Origin: Flavobacteriaceae bacterium LYZ1037
Lineage (GTDB): Bacteria; Bacteroidota; Bacteroidia; Flavobacteriales; Flavobacteriaceae
DNA: 64,000 nucleotides
Assembly: GCA_003144015.1 (NCBI GenBank)
Contig: QFWS01000007.1
Location: forward strand, 62,001 to 126,000
Direction of reading: 5' to 3'
Part shown: positions 46,018-54,714 of the stretch, one piece after another
Numbering within the stretch: the first letter of the stretch is position 1
Layout of the letters: the number at the start of each line of letters is the position of its first letter
Position numbers and translations under genes: made by a program
The notes under the pieces: generated by a model
Told to the model about the DNA's origin: nothing
Seen by the model: the letters and a program-made list of their open reading frames with translations, nothing else
The model's database searches: none

Positions 46018-47217
46018 TTAAAAAATAAGCAAGTTTATATCGCTATGTTTTAAATCAAACCACTCTCCAACAGATTTGCTGGTTAAAATTCCGTGGTAAA
46101 AATACAATCCATTTTTTAATCCCTTATCAAATCTTAAAGAATTTTCTAATCCACCATCTTCAGCAATTTTTAAAAGATAAGGTGTAAAAATATTACTAAT
46201 TGAAATTGAAGCAGTTCTGGAATAACGAGCAGGTATGTTAGGCACACAATAATGTATAACACCATGCTTCGTATAAGTTGGGTTTTTATGAGAAGTCACT
46301 TCACTAGTCTCAAAACAGCCTCCCATATCAATACTAACATCAATAACAACGGCACCATTTTTCATATTGGCAACCATAGAATCTGAAACTAAAATAGGTG
46401 ATCTGTTTTTTCCTCTAACAGCTGCAATAACCACATCGCAACGCTTTAATGCTTTGCTTAGATTTTTTGGCTGTAGCGTAGATGTAAAAAAGGTTGTACC
46501 TAAATTTACTTGCATACGTCTTAATTTGGTTACAGAATTATCGAAAATTTTAACATTAGCTCCAAGTCCCATAGCACTTCTTGCTGCAAATTCCCCAACG
46601 GTTCCTGCTCCTAAAATAACCACCTCGATTGGTGGAACGCCACAAACGTTACCAAACATTAGTCCATTACCATCGTTTACATTGCTCAATAATTCTGAAG
46701 CGATAAGCACTGAAGCAGTTCCTGCAATTTCACTTAAAGAACGAACAGCAGGATAAGCACCTGTTTCATCTCTAATAAATTCGAATGCTAAGGCAGTAAT
46801 ACGTTTGGCAGCTAAAGTTTCAAAATATTTTTTTGTTTGGGTTTTTAGTTGAACAGCCGAAATTAATATGGTTTGCGGATTGATAAGTTGTATCTGTTCT
46901 AGGGTAGGAGGCTCTACTTTTAAAATCATGGGACATCCATATACTTTAGAAGTGTCTTTGGTAATTTCGGCACCAGCTTCGCTGTATTCTTTATCTTTAA
47001 AATTGGCACCTTCGCCTGCACCAGACTCAATTAAAACACGATGCCCATTATTTACCAAAGCTGAAACAGCATCTGGAGTTAAGCAAACTCGTTTTTCTTG
47101 ATATGCAGTTTCTTTTGGAATACCAATAAATAATTCGCCTTTTCGCTTTAAAATTTCTAAAGTTTCTTCTTGAGGCAATAATTGTTGTTTGGTAAAAGGA
47201 GATAAAGATTTAGACAT
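46018..47217 (-). CDS. ald: Alanine dehydrogenase
   Basis: NAD-dependent oxidative deamination of alanine to pyruvate and ammonia. The conserved N-terminal GIPKETAYQEKRVCLTPDAV, the catalytic Lys in VEPPTLEQIQ region, and the nucleotide-binding VVILGAGTVGEFAARSAMGLGA (about 200-220) are present, with HYCVPNIPARYSRTAS near the C-terminus. The 399 residues include a flavobacterial N-terminal extension. Related to transhydrogenase alpha, but the ALD signature fits better. One short downstream gene shares its strand. Confidence 0.92.
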   Translation of the reverse strand: MSKSLSPFTKQQLLPQEETLEILKRKGELFIGIPKETAYQEKRVCLTPDAVSALVNNGHRVLIESGAGEGANFKDKEYSEAGAEITKDTSKVYGCPMILKVEPPTLEQIQLINPQTILISAVQLKTQTKKYFETLAAKRITALAFEFIRDETGAYPAVRSLSEIAGTASVLIASELLSNVNDGNGLMFGNVCGVPPIEVVILGAGTVGEFAARSAMGLGANVKIFDNSVTKLRRMQVNLGTTFFTSTLQPKNLSKALKRCDVVIAAVRGKNRSPILVSDSMVANMKNGAVVIDVSIDMGGCFETSEVTSHKNPTYTKHGVIHYCVPNIPARYSRTASISISNIFTPYLLKIAEDGGLENSLRFDKGLKNGLYFYHGILTSKSVGEWFDLKHSDINLLIF

Positions 47218-47278
47218 AAGTTGCTCGTTATAATAGGAGTCAAATTACGAATAAATTTTTTAATGTTAAGAGTGTAAT

Positions 47279-47818
47279 TTAAAAATACTGTTTAATTTTT
47301 TCCCAAATGTTTTTAGGTTTAATCATAAATTCGTCTTCAAGTTCTTCCATAGTTTTAGAAGCCGTATTTAATTTATCGAACATTTTAGCTCTAATAAGAT
47401 AAATGGTTGGGATAATTATAGCCATCAATGGAACCAAATACATTAGCTGAAACTCATCCACAAAAGAAATATTATCATTAAATATGCCAAATATTTGATA
47501 TAAATACATAGCAATCGGTACTAAAATAACATGATACCACCAATGCCTGCAAGTAAAAAACCAAATAAATAATAATAATAGAGGTATAGCTTTACCAGTA
47601 AAAAGCCACATTACATAATTTGCATTTTCATAACTTCCACTATCGTATGAAAATAAAAAAGTGTCCCAAACTCTTTTAGTTGGAACACTTTCGTATAAAT
47701 AAAATAAGTAAGGTGTGATAGCTAATATTGTAGCTACTACACTTCCTATAATTAAGCTCTTTTTATCCGTTTGACGGAATTGGATAAGCTCTTTTTTCAA
47801 TTTTTGGTGCGTCTTCAT
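47279..47818 (-). CDS. Membrane protein of unknown function with four predicted helices
   Basis: About 179 residues from the ATG at 47818 (MKTHQKLKKE). Hydrophobic segments SLIIGSVVATILAITPYLFYL, GKAIPLLLLFIWFF, VILVPIAMYLYQIFGI and MYLVPLMAIIIPTIYLI indicate four helices with a short C-terminal cytoplasmic tail. I do not recognise a family. An upstream extension exists in-frame (to 47881), but it has no Shine-Dalgarno logic and covers a separate small gene. The first 56 bases overlap that small gene in another frame, so expression is probably coupled. Confidence 0.75.
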   Translation of the reverse strand: MKTHQKLKKELIQFRQTDKKSLIIGSVVATILAITPYLFYLYESVPTKRVWDTFLFSYDSGSYENANYVMWLFTGKAIPLLLLFIWFFTCRHWWYHVILVPIAMYLYQIFGIFNDNISFVDEFQLMYLVPLMAIIIPTIYLIRAKMFDKLNTASKTMEELEDEFMIKPKNIWEKIKQYF

Positions 47819-47903
47819 TAGCTTGGAATAAATTAGCTGCTTGAGCTGTAAACAACATTCCACCGAAAATTGCAATTGCAATTACATACTTTTTAGTTTT
47901 CAT
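47763..47903 (-). CDS. Small exported peptide, 46 aa (overlaps the next gene in another frame)
   Basis: An ATG at 47903 opens a 46-codon frame. The N-terminus MKTKKYVIAIAIFGGMLFTA is a clear signal peptide with a probable cleavage after TAQA, leaving a roughly 23-residue mature peptide ending RAYPIPSNG. The last 56 bases overlap the start of the downstream membrane-protein gene, which begins at 47818. It has a TACATTTG -7 box 30 bases before the ATG and three direct repeats further upstream. It was too short for ordinary gene callers. Function unknown; a secreted signal or structural peptide is possible. Confidence 0.7.
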   Translation of the reverse strand: MKTKKYVIAIAIFGGMLFTAQAANLFQANEDAPKIEKRAYPIPSNG

Positions 47904-47932
47904 AATATAAGGGATTTAATTAATTAATACCC

Positions 47933-47940
47933 CAAATGTA
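47933..47940 (-). promoter_or_regulatory. Predicted -7 promoter box (TACATTTG) for the small exported peptide
   Basis: It matches TAnnTTTG on the minus strand. Transcription would begin near 47926, giving a leader of about 23 bases before the ATG at 47903. Confidence 0.55.
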
Positions 47941-47954
47941 TGTGAGTAAGCAGT

Positions 47955-47990
47955 ATGTTAAAAGAGTCAAATGTTAAAATTATGTTAAAA
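47955..47990 (-). repeat. Three direct copies of TTTTAACAT upstream of the small-peptide promoter
   Basis: On the minus strand TTTTAACAT occurs at 47982-47990, 47971-47979 and 47955-47963. The last copy covers the -33 region of the TACATTTG box. The spacing of 11 and 16 bases suggests a multi-site regulator binding region, but AT-rich DNA makes chance possible. Confidence 0.5.
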
Positions 47991-48012
47991 ACACGCTTTT
48001 TTCATTTTTCCG

Positions 48013-48029
48013 TTACGGTTTTTCCGTAA
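48013..48029. repeat. Inverted repeat TTACGG TTTTT CCGTAA
   Basis: Perfect 6-bp arms with a T5 loop between tsaE and the small-peptide promoter; it overlaps a smaller CCGTTACGG palindrome just before it. It may be a hairpin or binding site; no gene of its own. Confidence 0.35.
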
Positions 48030-48089
48030 TCGAACCTCTTTTTGGTAGATTTTGGTTGTTTATTATATATTTTTTTACTTATTAAACAA

Positions 48090-48512
48090 TTATTTTAAAA
48101 ATAGATGCCTTGTGTTTTTGTCTTTTATAGATAAATTCACACAATGGTAATTTTCTGTAATTAAATCTTCAATTATTTCTGGCCATTCAATAATAATCCA
48201 ATGGTTTGAATCTAAATAATCTTCAATACCAAAATTCAATGCTTCATCAATATCTTTTATTCTGTATAAATCGAAATGAAATATTTTATCATTAAACAAT
48301 TCATATTCATTTACTATAGAATATGTTGGACTACTTACTTCATCTGTACTACCTAGTTCATTAACAAGTTTTTTAATTAAAGTTGTTTTGCCAGCTCCCA
48401 TCTCTCCATAAAGCAAAATAGTTTTGCTTTTTAGGTTCTTAAAGAGTTGTCTAGCAACAGAATCTAGCTCAGATAAACTATAATCAACATTCAAAATAGC
48501 TGAATTTTGCAT
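48090..48512 (-). CDS. tsaE: tRNA threonylcarbamoyladenosine biosynthesis ATPase
   Basis: TsaE works with TsaB, TsaC and TsaD to make the t6A37 modification of tRNAs reading ANN codons. Its P-loop is LLYGEMGAGKTTLIKKL (about residue 30-46), switch region SSPTYSIVNEY, and HFDLYRIKD and IIIEWPE (Walker B-like) follow. At 140 residues it is a typical short TsaE. It is followed on the minus strand by nothing close, and porX lies upstream 74 bases away on the same strand. Confidence 0.94.
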   Translation of the reverse strand: MQNSAILNVDYSLSELDSVARQLFKNLKSKTILLYGEMGAGKTTLIKKLVNELGSTDEVSSPTYSIVNEYELFNDKIFHFDLYRIKDIDEALNFGIEDYLDSNHWIIIEWPEIIEDLITENYHCVNLSIKDKNTRHLFLK

Positions 48513-48586
48513 ACAATAATAGGAATAATAATTTAAAAAAACTAATAAAATGTGTATTTCGTCGGATTTTTATGCATTACACAGAT

Positions 48587-50140
48587 TTATTTTGGGCTTA
48601 AAACTACAAATGGAATTATCATTTCTTCTAAAGAAACACCTCCATGTTGGTAAGTGTTTCTAAAGTAACTAACATAATGGTTATAGTTATTTGGATAAGC
48701 AAAAAACAAGTCTCCTTTTGCAAAAATAAAAGAACTACTCATAGTTATAGAAGGCAGGTGGATGTTTTTTGGATCTTTGGCAACTAATACGTCTTTATCT
48801 TCGTAAGTTAAACTTCGACCTGTTTTATAACGTAAATTTAAACTGGTGTCTTTATCTCCAATTACTTTTGATGGGTTCTTAACATTAATAGTTCCATGAT
48901 CTGTAGTTAGTATTAATTTAAAACCTAGTTGTTGTGCTTGCTGAATCATTTCTAAAAGGGGAGAGTTTTTAAACCAGCTTTGTGTTAGAGAACGATAGGC
49001 TTTATCATTAGAAGCTAATTCCTTTACGACATCCATTTCTGTTTTGGAATGTGAAAGCATATCGACAAAATTATAAACAATAACAGATAAATCATTGTCT
49101 TTTAAAGATTTAAAATTTTCAACTAGTTTTTTTCCTGTTTTTAAATTAGTTATTTTATGATATTCAGTTTTTAAATGAGAAAGTCCTAGACGTTTTAATT
49201 GTGCTTCTAAAAAATCGTCTTCATGAAGGTTTTTTCCACCATCATCAGTATCGTTTTTCCATAAGTTTGGGTGTAACTTTTCCATGTCGCTAGGCATTAA
49301 TCCAGAGAAAATAGCATTTCTAGCATATTGTGTTGCAGTTGGTAAAATGCTAAAAAATGGTGACTCAGATTCTTTTTTATAATAATTATTTACAATAGGT
49401 TCAAAAGCTTTCCACTGGTCGTATCTTAGATTATCGATAACTACTAAAAGAGTTGGTTGTTCTTTACTTATTTCTGGAACAATTTTGTTTTTAAATAATG
49501 TATGAGATAAGGTAGGTGCATCTGTATGTGGCTCAAACCAACTTGGATAATGTTTGTCAATAAACTTCCCAAATTGAGTGTTTGCTTCACTTTTTTGAGA
49601 TTCTAGAATTTCAAACATGCCTGCATCTTCTATGTTTTCTAATTGGATTTCCCAATAAATTAATTTTTGATATAAAGAAACCCATTCTTCATAACTATTA
49701 ACCATACTTAAATCCATGGCTATTTTTCGAAACTCTTGTTGATAGTTTGAAGTTGTTTTTTCTGAAACCAACCTAGAATGATCTAAGTTTTTCTTCAGAC
49801 TCAATAAAATCTGATTTGGGTTAACAGGCTTAATTAAGTAATCGGCTATTTTATTACCAATAGCCTCTTCCATAATATACTCTTCTTCACTTTTGGTTAT
49901 CATTACTACAGGTAGTGTATCTCGTTTTTCTTTTATTTCATTTAGAGTTTCAAGTCCAGTTAAACCTGGCATATTTTCATCTAAAAAAACAATATCAAAG
50001 TTTTTATCTTCTAAAACTTCAAGAGCTTCAGTACCACTTTGACAAGTAGTAACTAAATAGTTTTTCTTTTCAAGAAAGAGGATATGGGGTTTAAGTAAAT
50101 CAATTTCATCGTCAACCCAAAGAATATTTATATGGTTCAT
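48587..50140 (-). CDS. porX: PorX, response regulator with PglZ domain controlling the type IX secretion system
   Basis: Receiver domain (residues 1-120) with the phosphoacceptor Asp54 in FLDENMPG, the acidic pair VDDE near residue 10, and Lys in YLIKPVN. The C-terminal two-thirds is an alkaline-phosphatase-superfamily PglZ domain with DNLRYDQW and TTDHGT metal motifs, as in characterised PorX proteins that bind zinc and cleave cyclic oligonucleotides. PorX works with the PorY sensor and SigP to regulate T9SS genes. The start ATG is at 50140. It is divergent from an HD-domain gene, with the starts only about 44 bases apart. Confidence 0.93.
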   Translation of the reverse strand: MNHINILWVDDEIDLLKPHILFLEKKNYLVTTCQSGTEALEVLEDKNFDIVFLDENMPGLTGLETLNEIKEKRDTLPVVMITKSEEEYIMEEAIGNKIADYLIKPVNPNQILLSLKKNLDHSRLVSEKTTSNYQQEFRKIAMDLSMVNSYEEWVSLYQKLIYWEIQLENIEDAGMFEILESQKSEANTQFGKFIDKHYPSWFEPHTDAPTLSHTLFKNKIVPEISKEQPTLLVVIDNLRYDQWKAFEPIVNNYYKKESESPFFSILPTATQYARNAIFSGLMPSDMEKLHPNLWKNDTDDGGKNLHEDDFLEAQLKRLGLSHLKTEYHKITNLKTGKKLVENFKSLKDNDLSVIVYNFVDMLSHSKTEMDVVKELASNDKAYRSLTQSWFKNSPLLEMIQQAQQLGFKLILTTDHGTINVKNPSKVIGDKDTSLNLRYKTGRSLTYEDKDVLVAKDPKNIHLPSITMSSSFIFAKGDLFFAYPNNYNHYVSYFRNTYQHGGVSLEEMIIPFVVLSPK

Positions 50141-50141
50141 G

Positions 50142-50149
50142 TATATTTG
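50142..50149 (+). promoter_or_regulatory. Predicted -7 promoter box (TATATTTG) for the HD-domain gene
   Basis: It matches TAnnTTTG 35 bases before the GTG at 50184 and lies right after the porX start. The in-frame ATG at 50139 is upstream of it and so cannot be the start of a transcript made here. Confidence 0.5.
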
Positions 50150-50183
50150 TTTAAATTATTATGTAAAAAGTATCAGCTTGATT

Positions 50184-51407
50184 GTGCAAAACAAACTCAA
50201 AATATTTAACGACCCAATTTACGGATTTATTACTATTCCAAATTCGTTAATCTACGATTTAATTGAACACAAATATTTTCAACGCTTGCGAAGAATTTCG
50301 CAAATGGGCATGTCTTATTTGGTATATCCAGGAGCGCATCATACCAGATTTCATCATGCTCTTGGTTGTATGCATTTAATGCAAAAAGCTGTTAATGTCT
50401 TGCGTTTTAAAGGGGTTAGCATTTCTGAAGATGAAGAGCAAGCGCTTTATATAGCCATTTTATTGCACGATATTGGTCACGGACCTTTCTCTCATGCTAT
50501 GGAACATAGTATTGTAAATGGTGTTTCTCATGAGGAGATTTCCCTGTTTTTTATGGAACAACTCAATAGAGACTTTAACTTAAGTTTAACTCTAGCCATT
50601 CAGGTTTTTAAAGGAGAGCACCCTAGAAAATTTCTATGTCAGCTAATTTCAGGGCAATTAGACATGGATCGGGCAGATTATTTAAAACGTGATAGTTTTT
50701 ATACTGGTGTTGCTGAAGGAAATATTAATAGCGAACGCTTAATTACCATGCTCAATGTGGTTAATAATAAATTAGTAGTTGAAGAAAAAGGAATTTATAG
50801 TGTTGAAAAGTTCTTGGTAGCACGAAGACTTATGTATTGGCAAGTCTATTTGCATAAAACCAGTTTGGCAGCAGAACAACTTTTAATTCGAGTTTTAAAA
50901 CGTGCCAAAGAACTTACAAGTCAAGGTGTAGATTTAAAAGCTAGTAAAGCTTTACAATATTTTTTATCTAATGAAATCACTTTAGAAGATTTTAATAGAG
51001 AAACACTCGAAATTTTTGCAAGATTAGACGATTACGATATTGTTTCAGCCATGAAAGAATGGCAGTTTCATGACGATTTTGTTTTAAAAAACTTATGCGA
51101 CATGCTTATAAATCGTGATTTGCTAAAAGTAAAACTAAAAAACAAAAGAATTAAACCCGAAAAACTTCAAGAGCATATTCAAAAACTAATAGACACTTAT
51201 CAAATTAATAAAGAAGAAGCCGAATATTTTGTCTTTACTGGAGAGATTTCTAACCAAGCTTATCAAATAAAAAAACAACATATTAATATCTTGTATAAAA
51301 ACGGTAAAGTTCAGGATATAATTAAAGCTTCAGATCAATTAAACTTAAAAGCACTCTCAAAAACAGTCACAAAATATTATATCTGTTACCCTAAAGAAAA
51401 ACTTTAG
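50184..51407 (+). CDS. HD-domain phosphohydrolase (dGTPase-like)
   Basis: A 407-residue HD-superfamily protein with the metal motifs HHTRFHHALG (His), LLHDIGHGPFSHAMEH (HD) and DMDRADYLKRDSF. Such proteins hydrolyse nucleotides or dNTPs; they are not membrane bound. The start is chosen as GTG 50184 (VQNKLKIFNDP), where homologues begin as I recall and which sits downstream of a promoter-like box. TTG 50178 is an alternative. Confidence 0.85.
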   Translation: MQNKLKIFNDPIYGFITIPNSLIYDLIEHKYFQRLRRISQMGMSYLVYPGAHHTRFHHALGCMHLMQKAVNVLRFKGVSISEDEEQALYIAILLHDIGHGPFSHAMEHSIVNGVSHEEISLFFMEQLNRDFNLSLTLAIQVFKGEHPRKFLCQLISGQLDMDRADYLKRDSFYTGVAEGNINSERLITMLNVVNNKLVVEEKGIYSVEKFLVARRLMYWQVYLHKTSLAAEQLLIRVLKRAKELTSQGVDLKASKALQYFLSNEITLEDFNRETLEIFARLDDYDIVSAMKEWQFHDDFVLKNLCDMLINRDLLKVKLKNKRIKPEKLQEHIQKLIDTYQINKEEAEYFVFTGEISNQAYQIKKQHINILYKNGKVQDIIKASDQLNLKALSKTVTKYYICYPKEKL

Positions 51408-51418
51408 CACTTTTTTCC

Positions 51419-51426
51419 TATTTTTG
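51419..51426 (+). promoter_or_regulatory. Predicted -7 promoter box (TATTTTTG) directly before lpxD
   Basis: It matches TAnnTTTG with the extra C of the extended consensus. The lpxD ATG lies 5 bases after the box, so a transcript from it would have almost no leader. Confidence 0.5.
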
Positions 51427-51431
51427 CTGGA

Positions 51432-52460
51432 ATGAAATTTACAGCGCAACAAATAGCAGGAATATTAGAAGGAGACATTGTGGGCAATCCAGATGTTGAA
51501 GTTTCTAAGCTATCCAAAATAGAAGAAGGTACAGAAGGTTCGTTAACCTTCCTTGCTAACCCTAAATATCAGTCCTATATTTATTCAACAAAAGCTTCTG
51601 TAACAATAGTTAATAAAACGTTTGTCCCAGAAAACCACTTGGAAACAACTCTAATTAAAGTAGAAGATGCTTATAAGTCTTTTTCTAAATTATTGGAATA
51701 TTATAATATGGTAAAGCTAAATAAACAAGGAATTGAAGTTCCTTCATATGTTTCTGAAACGGCAACCTATGGACCTAATATATATATAGGAGCATTTACT
51801 TATATTGGAGAAAACGTAAAAATTGGTGAAAACGTCAAAATATTTCCCAATTCATATATAGGCGATAATGTTGTTATTGGAAACAATACCATTATTTTTG
51901 CTGGAACTAAAATTTACTCTGAAACTATTATTGGTTCAAATTGTGTTTTAAACTCTGGAGTTATTATTGGAGCTGATGGTTTTGGCTTTATGCCTAATGA
52001 AAAGGGTGAGTACAATAAAGTACCACAAACAGGAAATGTAGTTATTGAAGACTTTGTAGATATTGGTGCAGCTACTACTATTGATAGAGCAACTTTAGGC
52101 TCTACAATAATTAGAAGAGGTGTAAAATTAGATAACCAAATCCAAATAGCTCATAATGTGGAAATTGGTAAAAACACTGTTATAGCAGCACAAACAGGAA
52201 TTGCTGGTTCTACAAAAATTGGCGAAAATTGTATCATTGGTGGACAAGTTGGATTTGCTGGACATTTAATTATTGGAAATAATGTAAAAATTCAGGCACA
52301 ATCTGGTATAGGAAAAAATATTAAAGACAACGAAGTTTTACAAGGTTCTCCTTCGTTTAATTATAGCGACTGGAATAAGTCTTATGTGCACTTTAAGAAT
52401 CTTCCTAAAATTGTAAAGAATATAATCGAATTAGAAAAGAAAGTAGATGGCAATAATTAA
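51432..52460 (+). CDS. lpxD: UDP-3-O-(3-hydroxyacyl)glucosamine N-acyltransferase LpxD
   Basis: Third step of lipid A synthesis: adds the N-linked hydroxyacyl chain. An N-terminal uridine-binding domain (1-100) is followed by left-handed parallel beta-helix hexapeptide repeats. The catalytic His lies in [14 protein letters not shown], and 342 residues is the standard length. It overlaps lpxC-fabZ by 14 bases. The second copy at 55349 is shorter. Confidence 0.94.
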   Translation: MKFTAQQIAGILEGDIVGNPDVEVSKLSKIEEGTEGSLTFLANPKYQSYIYSTKASVTIVNKTFVPENHLETTLIKVEDAYKSFSKLLEYYNMVKLNKQGIEVPSYVSETATYGPNIYIGAFTYIGENVKIGENVKIFPNSYIGDNVVIGNNTIIFAGTKIYSETIIGSNCVLNSGVIIGADGFGFMPNEKGEYNKVPQTGNVVIEDFVDIGAATTIDRATLGSTIIRRGVKLDNQIQIAHNVEIGKNTVIAAQTGIAGSTKIGENCIIGGQVGFAGHLIIGNNVKIQAQSGIGKNIKDNEVLQGSPSFNYSDWNKSYVHFKNLPKIVKNIIELEKKVDGNN

Positions 52461-53853
52461 TACTGAAGTTAAGCAAAAAACCATTAAAGAAGAAGTGTCT
52501 TTAATTGGTGTTGGATTACACACAGGAAAAAATGTGACCTTAACTTTTAAACCAGCTCCTGTAAACTCAGGATTCGCTTTTAAACGTGTAGACCTAGAAG
52601 GTACACCGGTAATAGAAGCTGATGCTAATTATGTAACTAATACACAAAGAGGCACTTGTTTAGAAAAAAACGGAGTGACAATTCAAACATCAGAGCATGT
52701 TTTGGCTGCCTTGGTTGGATTAGATTTAGACAATGTCATTATAGAATTAAATGCTTCCGAGCCACCAATAATGGATGGTTCTTCTAAGTATTTTGTCGAA
52801 GCTATTGAGAAAGCTGGAATAGAAGAACAAGACGCTTTTAGAGAAGAATATGTAGTAACAGATGTCATTTCTTATACGGATGAAGAATCAGGAAGCGAAA
52901 TTCTAGTAATGCCTTCTAGCGAATATCAAGTAACTACCATGGTAGATTTTGGTACCAAAGTTTTAGGAACACAAAATGCAACTTTAAAAAGAATATCAGA
53001 TTTTAAAGATGAAATTTCAGACTCTAGAACGTTTAGTTTTCTTCATGAACTTGAAACACTTCTAGAGCATGGCTTAATAAAAGGAGGAGATTTAAATAAT
53101 GCCATTGTGTATGTGGATAAAGAAATTTCACCCACTACAATAGAAAAATTAAAAATAGCGTTTAATAAAGATAATATTTCTGTTAAACCAAACGGTATTT
53201 TAGACAATTTAACGTTGCATCATCCAAACGAAGCTGCTAGACACAAGTTGTTAGATGTAATTGGTGATTTAGCTTTAATTGGTGTGAGGTTAAAAGGAAA
53301 AATTATAGCAAATAAACCGGGACACTTTGTAAATACACAATTTGCAAAAAAAATGTCTAAACTTATTAAAAATGAAAGACGTAACCACGTTCCGAAAATT
53401 GACTTGAATCAAGAACCATTAATGGATGTCAATCAAATTATGGATATGTTGCCACACAGACAGCCATTTTTATTAATTGATAAAATTTTTGAACTAACAG
53501 ATTCTGGTGTTATTGGTATGAAAAACGTAACCATGAACGAACCGTTTTTTGCAGGACATTTTCCTGGAGCTCCTGTAATGCCTGGAGTTTTAATTGTAGA
53601 AGCAATGGCTCAAACAGGAGGAATACTTGTTTTAAGTACTGTTCCTGATCCAGAAAATTACCTTACATTCTTTATGAAGATTGATAATGTAAAATTTAAG
53701 CAAAAAGTAGTTCCTGGAGATACGTTAATCTTTAAATGCGATTTAATTTCGCCAATACGTCGTGGTATTTGCCATATGCAAGGCTATGCTTATGCTAATG
53801 GAAAATTATGTGCTGAAGCAGAGCTCATGGCTCAAATAGCAAAAGTTAAATAA
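52447..53853 (+). CDS. lpxC-fabZ: Bifunctional UDP-3-O-acyl-GlcNAc deacetylase / 3-hydroxyacyl-ACP dehydratase (LpxC-FabZ fusion)
   Basis: The N-terminal LpxC domain (about residues 10-310) has zinc ligands in SEHVLAAL and [23 protein letters not shown]. The C-terminal FabZ domain (about 325-468) carries [13 protein letters not shown] with the catalytic His and [23 protein letters not shown]. It links lipid A commitment to fatty-acid elongation in one protein, as is known for Bacteroidetes and some other groups. The two parts are in frame with no break. It overlaps lpxD by 14 bases. Confidence 0.95.
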   Translation: MAIINTEVKQKTIKEEVSLIGVGLHTGKNVTLTFKPAPVNSGFAFKRVDLEGTPVIEADANYVTNTQRGTCLEKNGVTIQTSEHVLAALVGLDLDNVIIELNASEPPIMDGSSKYFVEAIEKAGIEEQDAFREEYVVTDVISYTDEESGSEILVMPSSEYQVTTMVDFGTKVLGTQNATLKRISDFKDEISDSRTFSFLHELETLLEHGLIKGGDLNNAIVYVDKEISPTTIEKLKIAFNKDNISVKPNGILDNLTLHHPNEAARHKLLDVIGDLALIGVRLKGKIIANKPGHFVNTQFAKKMSKLIKNERRNHVPKIDLNQEPLMDVNQIMDMLPHRQPFLLIDKIFELTDSGVIGMKNVTMNEPFFAGHFPGAPVMPGVLIVEAMAQTGGILVLSTVPDPENYLTFFMKIDNVKFKQKVVPGDTLIFKCDLISPIRRGICHMQGYAYANGKLCAEAELMAQIAKVK

Positions 53854-53880
53854 TCAAGTAAGTAAATAAAACTTAATCAA

Positions 53881-54666
53881 ATGAATCAACCACTAGCTTA
53901 CGTTCATCCTGGAGCTAAAATTGCAAAAAATGTTGTAATCGATCCTTTTACAACCATTCATAATAATGTTATTATTGGTGAAGGTACTTGGATTGGAAGT
54001 AACGTTACTATTATGGAAGGTGCTCGTATTGGTAAAAATTGCAATATTTTCCCAGGTGCTGTTATTTCAGCCGTTCCTCAAGATTTAAAGTTTGATGACG
54101 AAGATACTTTGACCATTATTGGAAACAATGTAACCATTAGAGAGTGTGTTACTATTAATAGAGGTACCACAGATAAAATGAAAACAGTTATTGGTGACAA
54201 TTGTTTGATTATGGCATATTGCCATATTGCTCACGATTGTATTGTTGGTAACAATTGTATTTTCTCAAATAATAGTACTTTAGCAGGACATATAACTGTT
54301 GGAGATTATGTAGTTCTAGCTGGTATGACAGCTGTTCATCAATTTTGTTCAATTGGTAATCACGCATTTGTAACAGGAGGATCTCTTGTAAGAAAAGATG
54401 TGCCACCATTTGTTAAAGCTGGTCGAGAGCCATTATCTTATGTTGGAATTAACTCAGTAGGATTACGAAGACGTGGTTTTTCCACTGAAAAAATAAGAGA
54501 GATACAAGATATATATCGCATTTTATATCAAAAAAATTATAATAATACTCAAGCTTCAGATTTAATTGAAGCAGAAATGGAAGCAACACACGAACGTGAT
54601 GAAATACTTCAGTTTATCAAGAATTCACATCGTGGTATTATGAAAGGGTATTTTAAATCAAATTAA
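53881..54666 (+). CDS. lpxA: UDP-N-acetylglucosamine acyltransferase LpxA
   Basis: First step of lipid A synthesis: attaches the 3-hydroxyacyl chain to UDP-GlcNAc. 261 residues of hexapeptide repeats, with the catalytic His in YCHIAHDCIVG, the LAGHITVGDYVVLAGMTAVHQFC ruler region and the C-terminal helical part GINSVGLRRRGFS. It lies 27 bases after lpxC-fabZ, the order found in other Bacteroidetes. Confidence 0.95.
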   Translation: MNQPLAYVHPGAKIAKNVVIDPFTTIHNNVIIGEGTWIGSNVTIMEGARIGKNCNIFPGAVISAVPQDLKFDDEDTLTIIGNNVTIRECVTINRGTTDKMKTVIGDNCLIMAYCHIAHDCIVGNNCIFSNNSTLAGHITVGDYVVLAGMTAVHQFCSIGNHAFVTGGSLVRKDVPPFVKAGREPLSYVGINSVGLRRRGFSTEKIREIQDIYRILYQKNYNNTQASDLIEAEMEATHERDEILQFIKNSHRGIMKGYFKSN

Positions 54667-54714
54667 TGTAGTTTCAAAAGAAAACACACATACAACTTAA
54701 CAACAAACAATAGA

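Noticed and set aside
47819-47881. In-frame upstream extension of the four-helix membrane protein
   Set aside because: Its composition is non-coding-like and it overlaps a better-supported signal-peptide ORF in another frame.
50139-50183. ATG start extending the HD gene, overlapping the porX start
   Set aside because: It precedes the predicted promoter box for this gene; homologues begin near the GTG.
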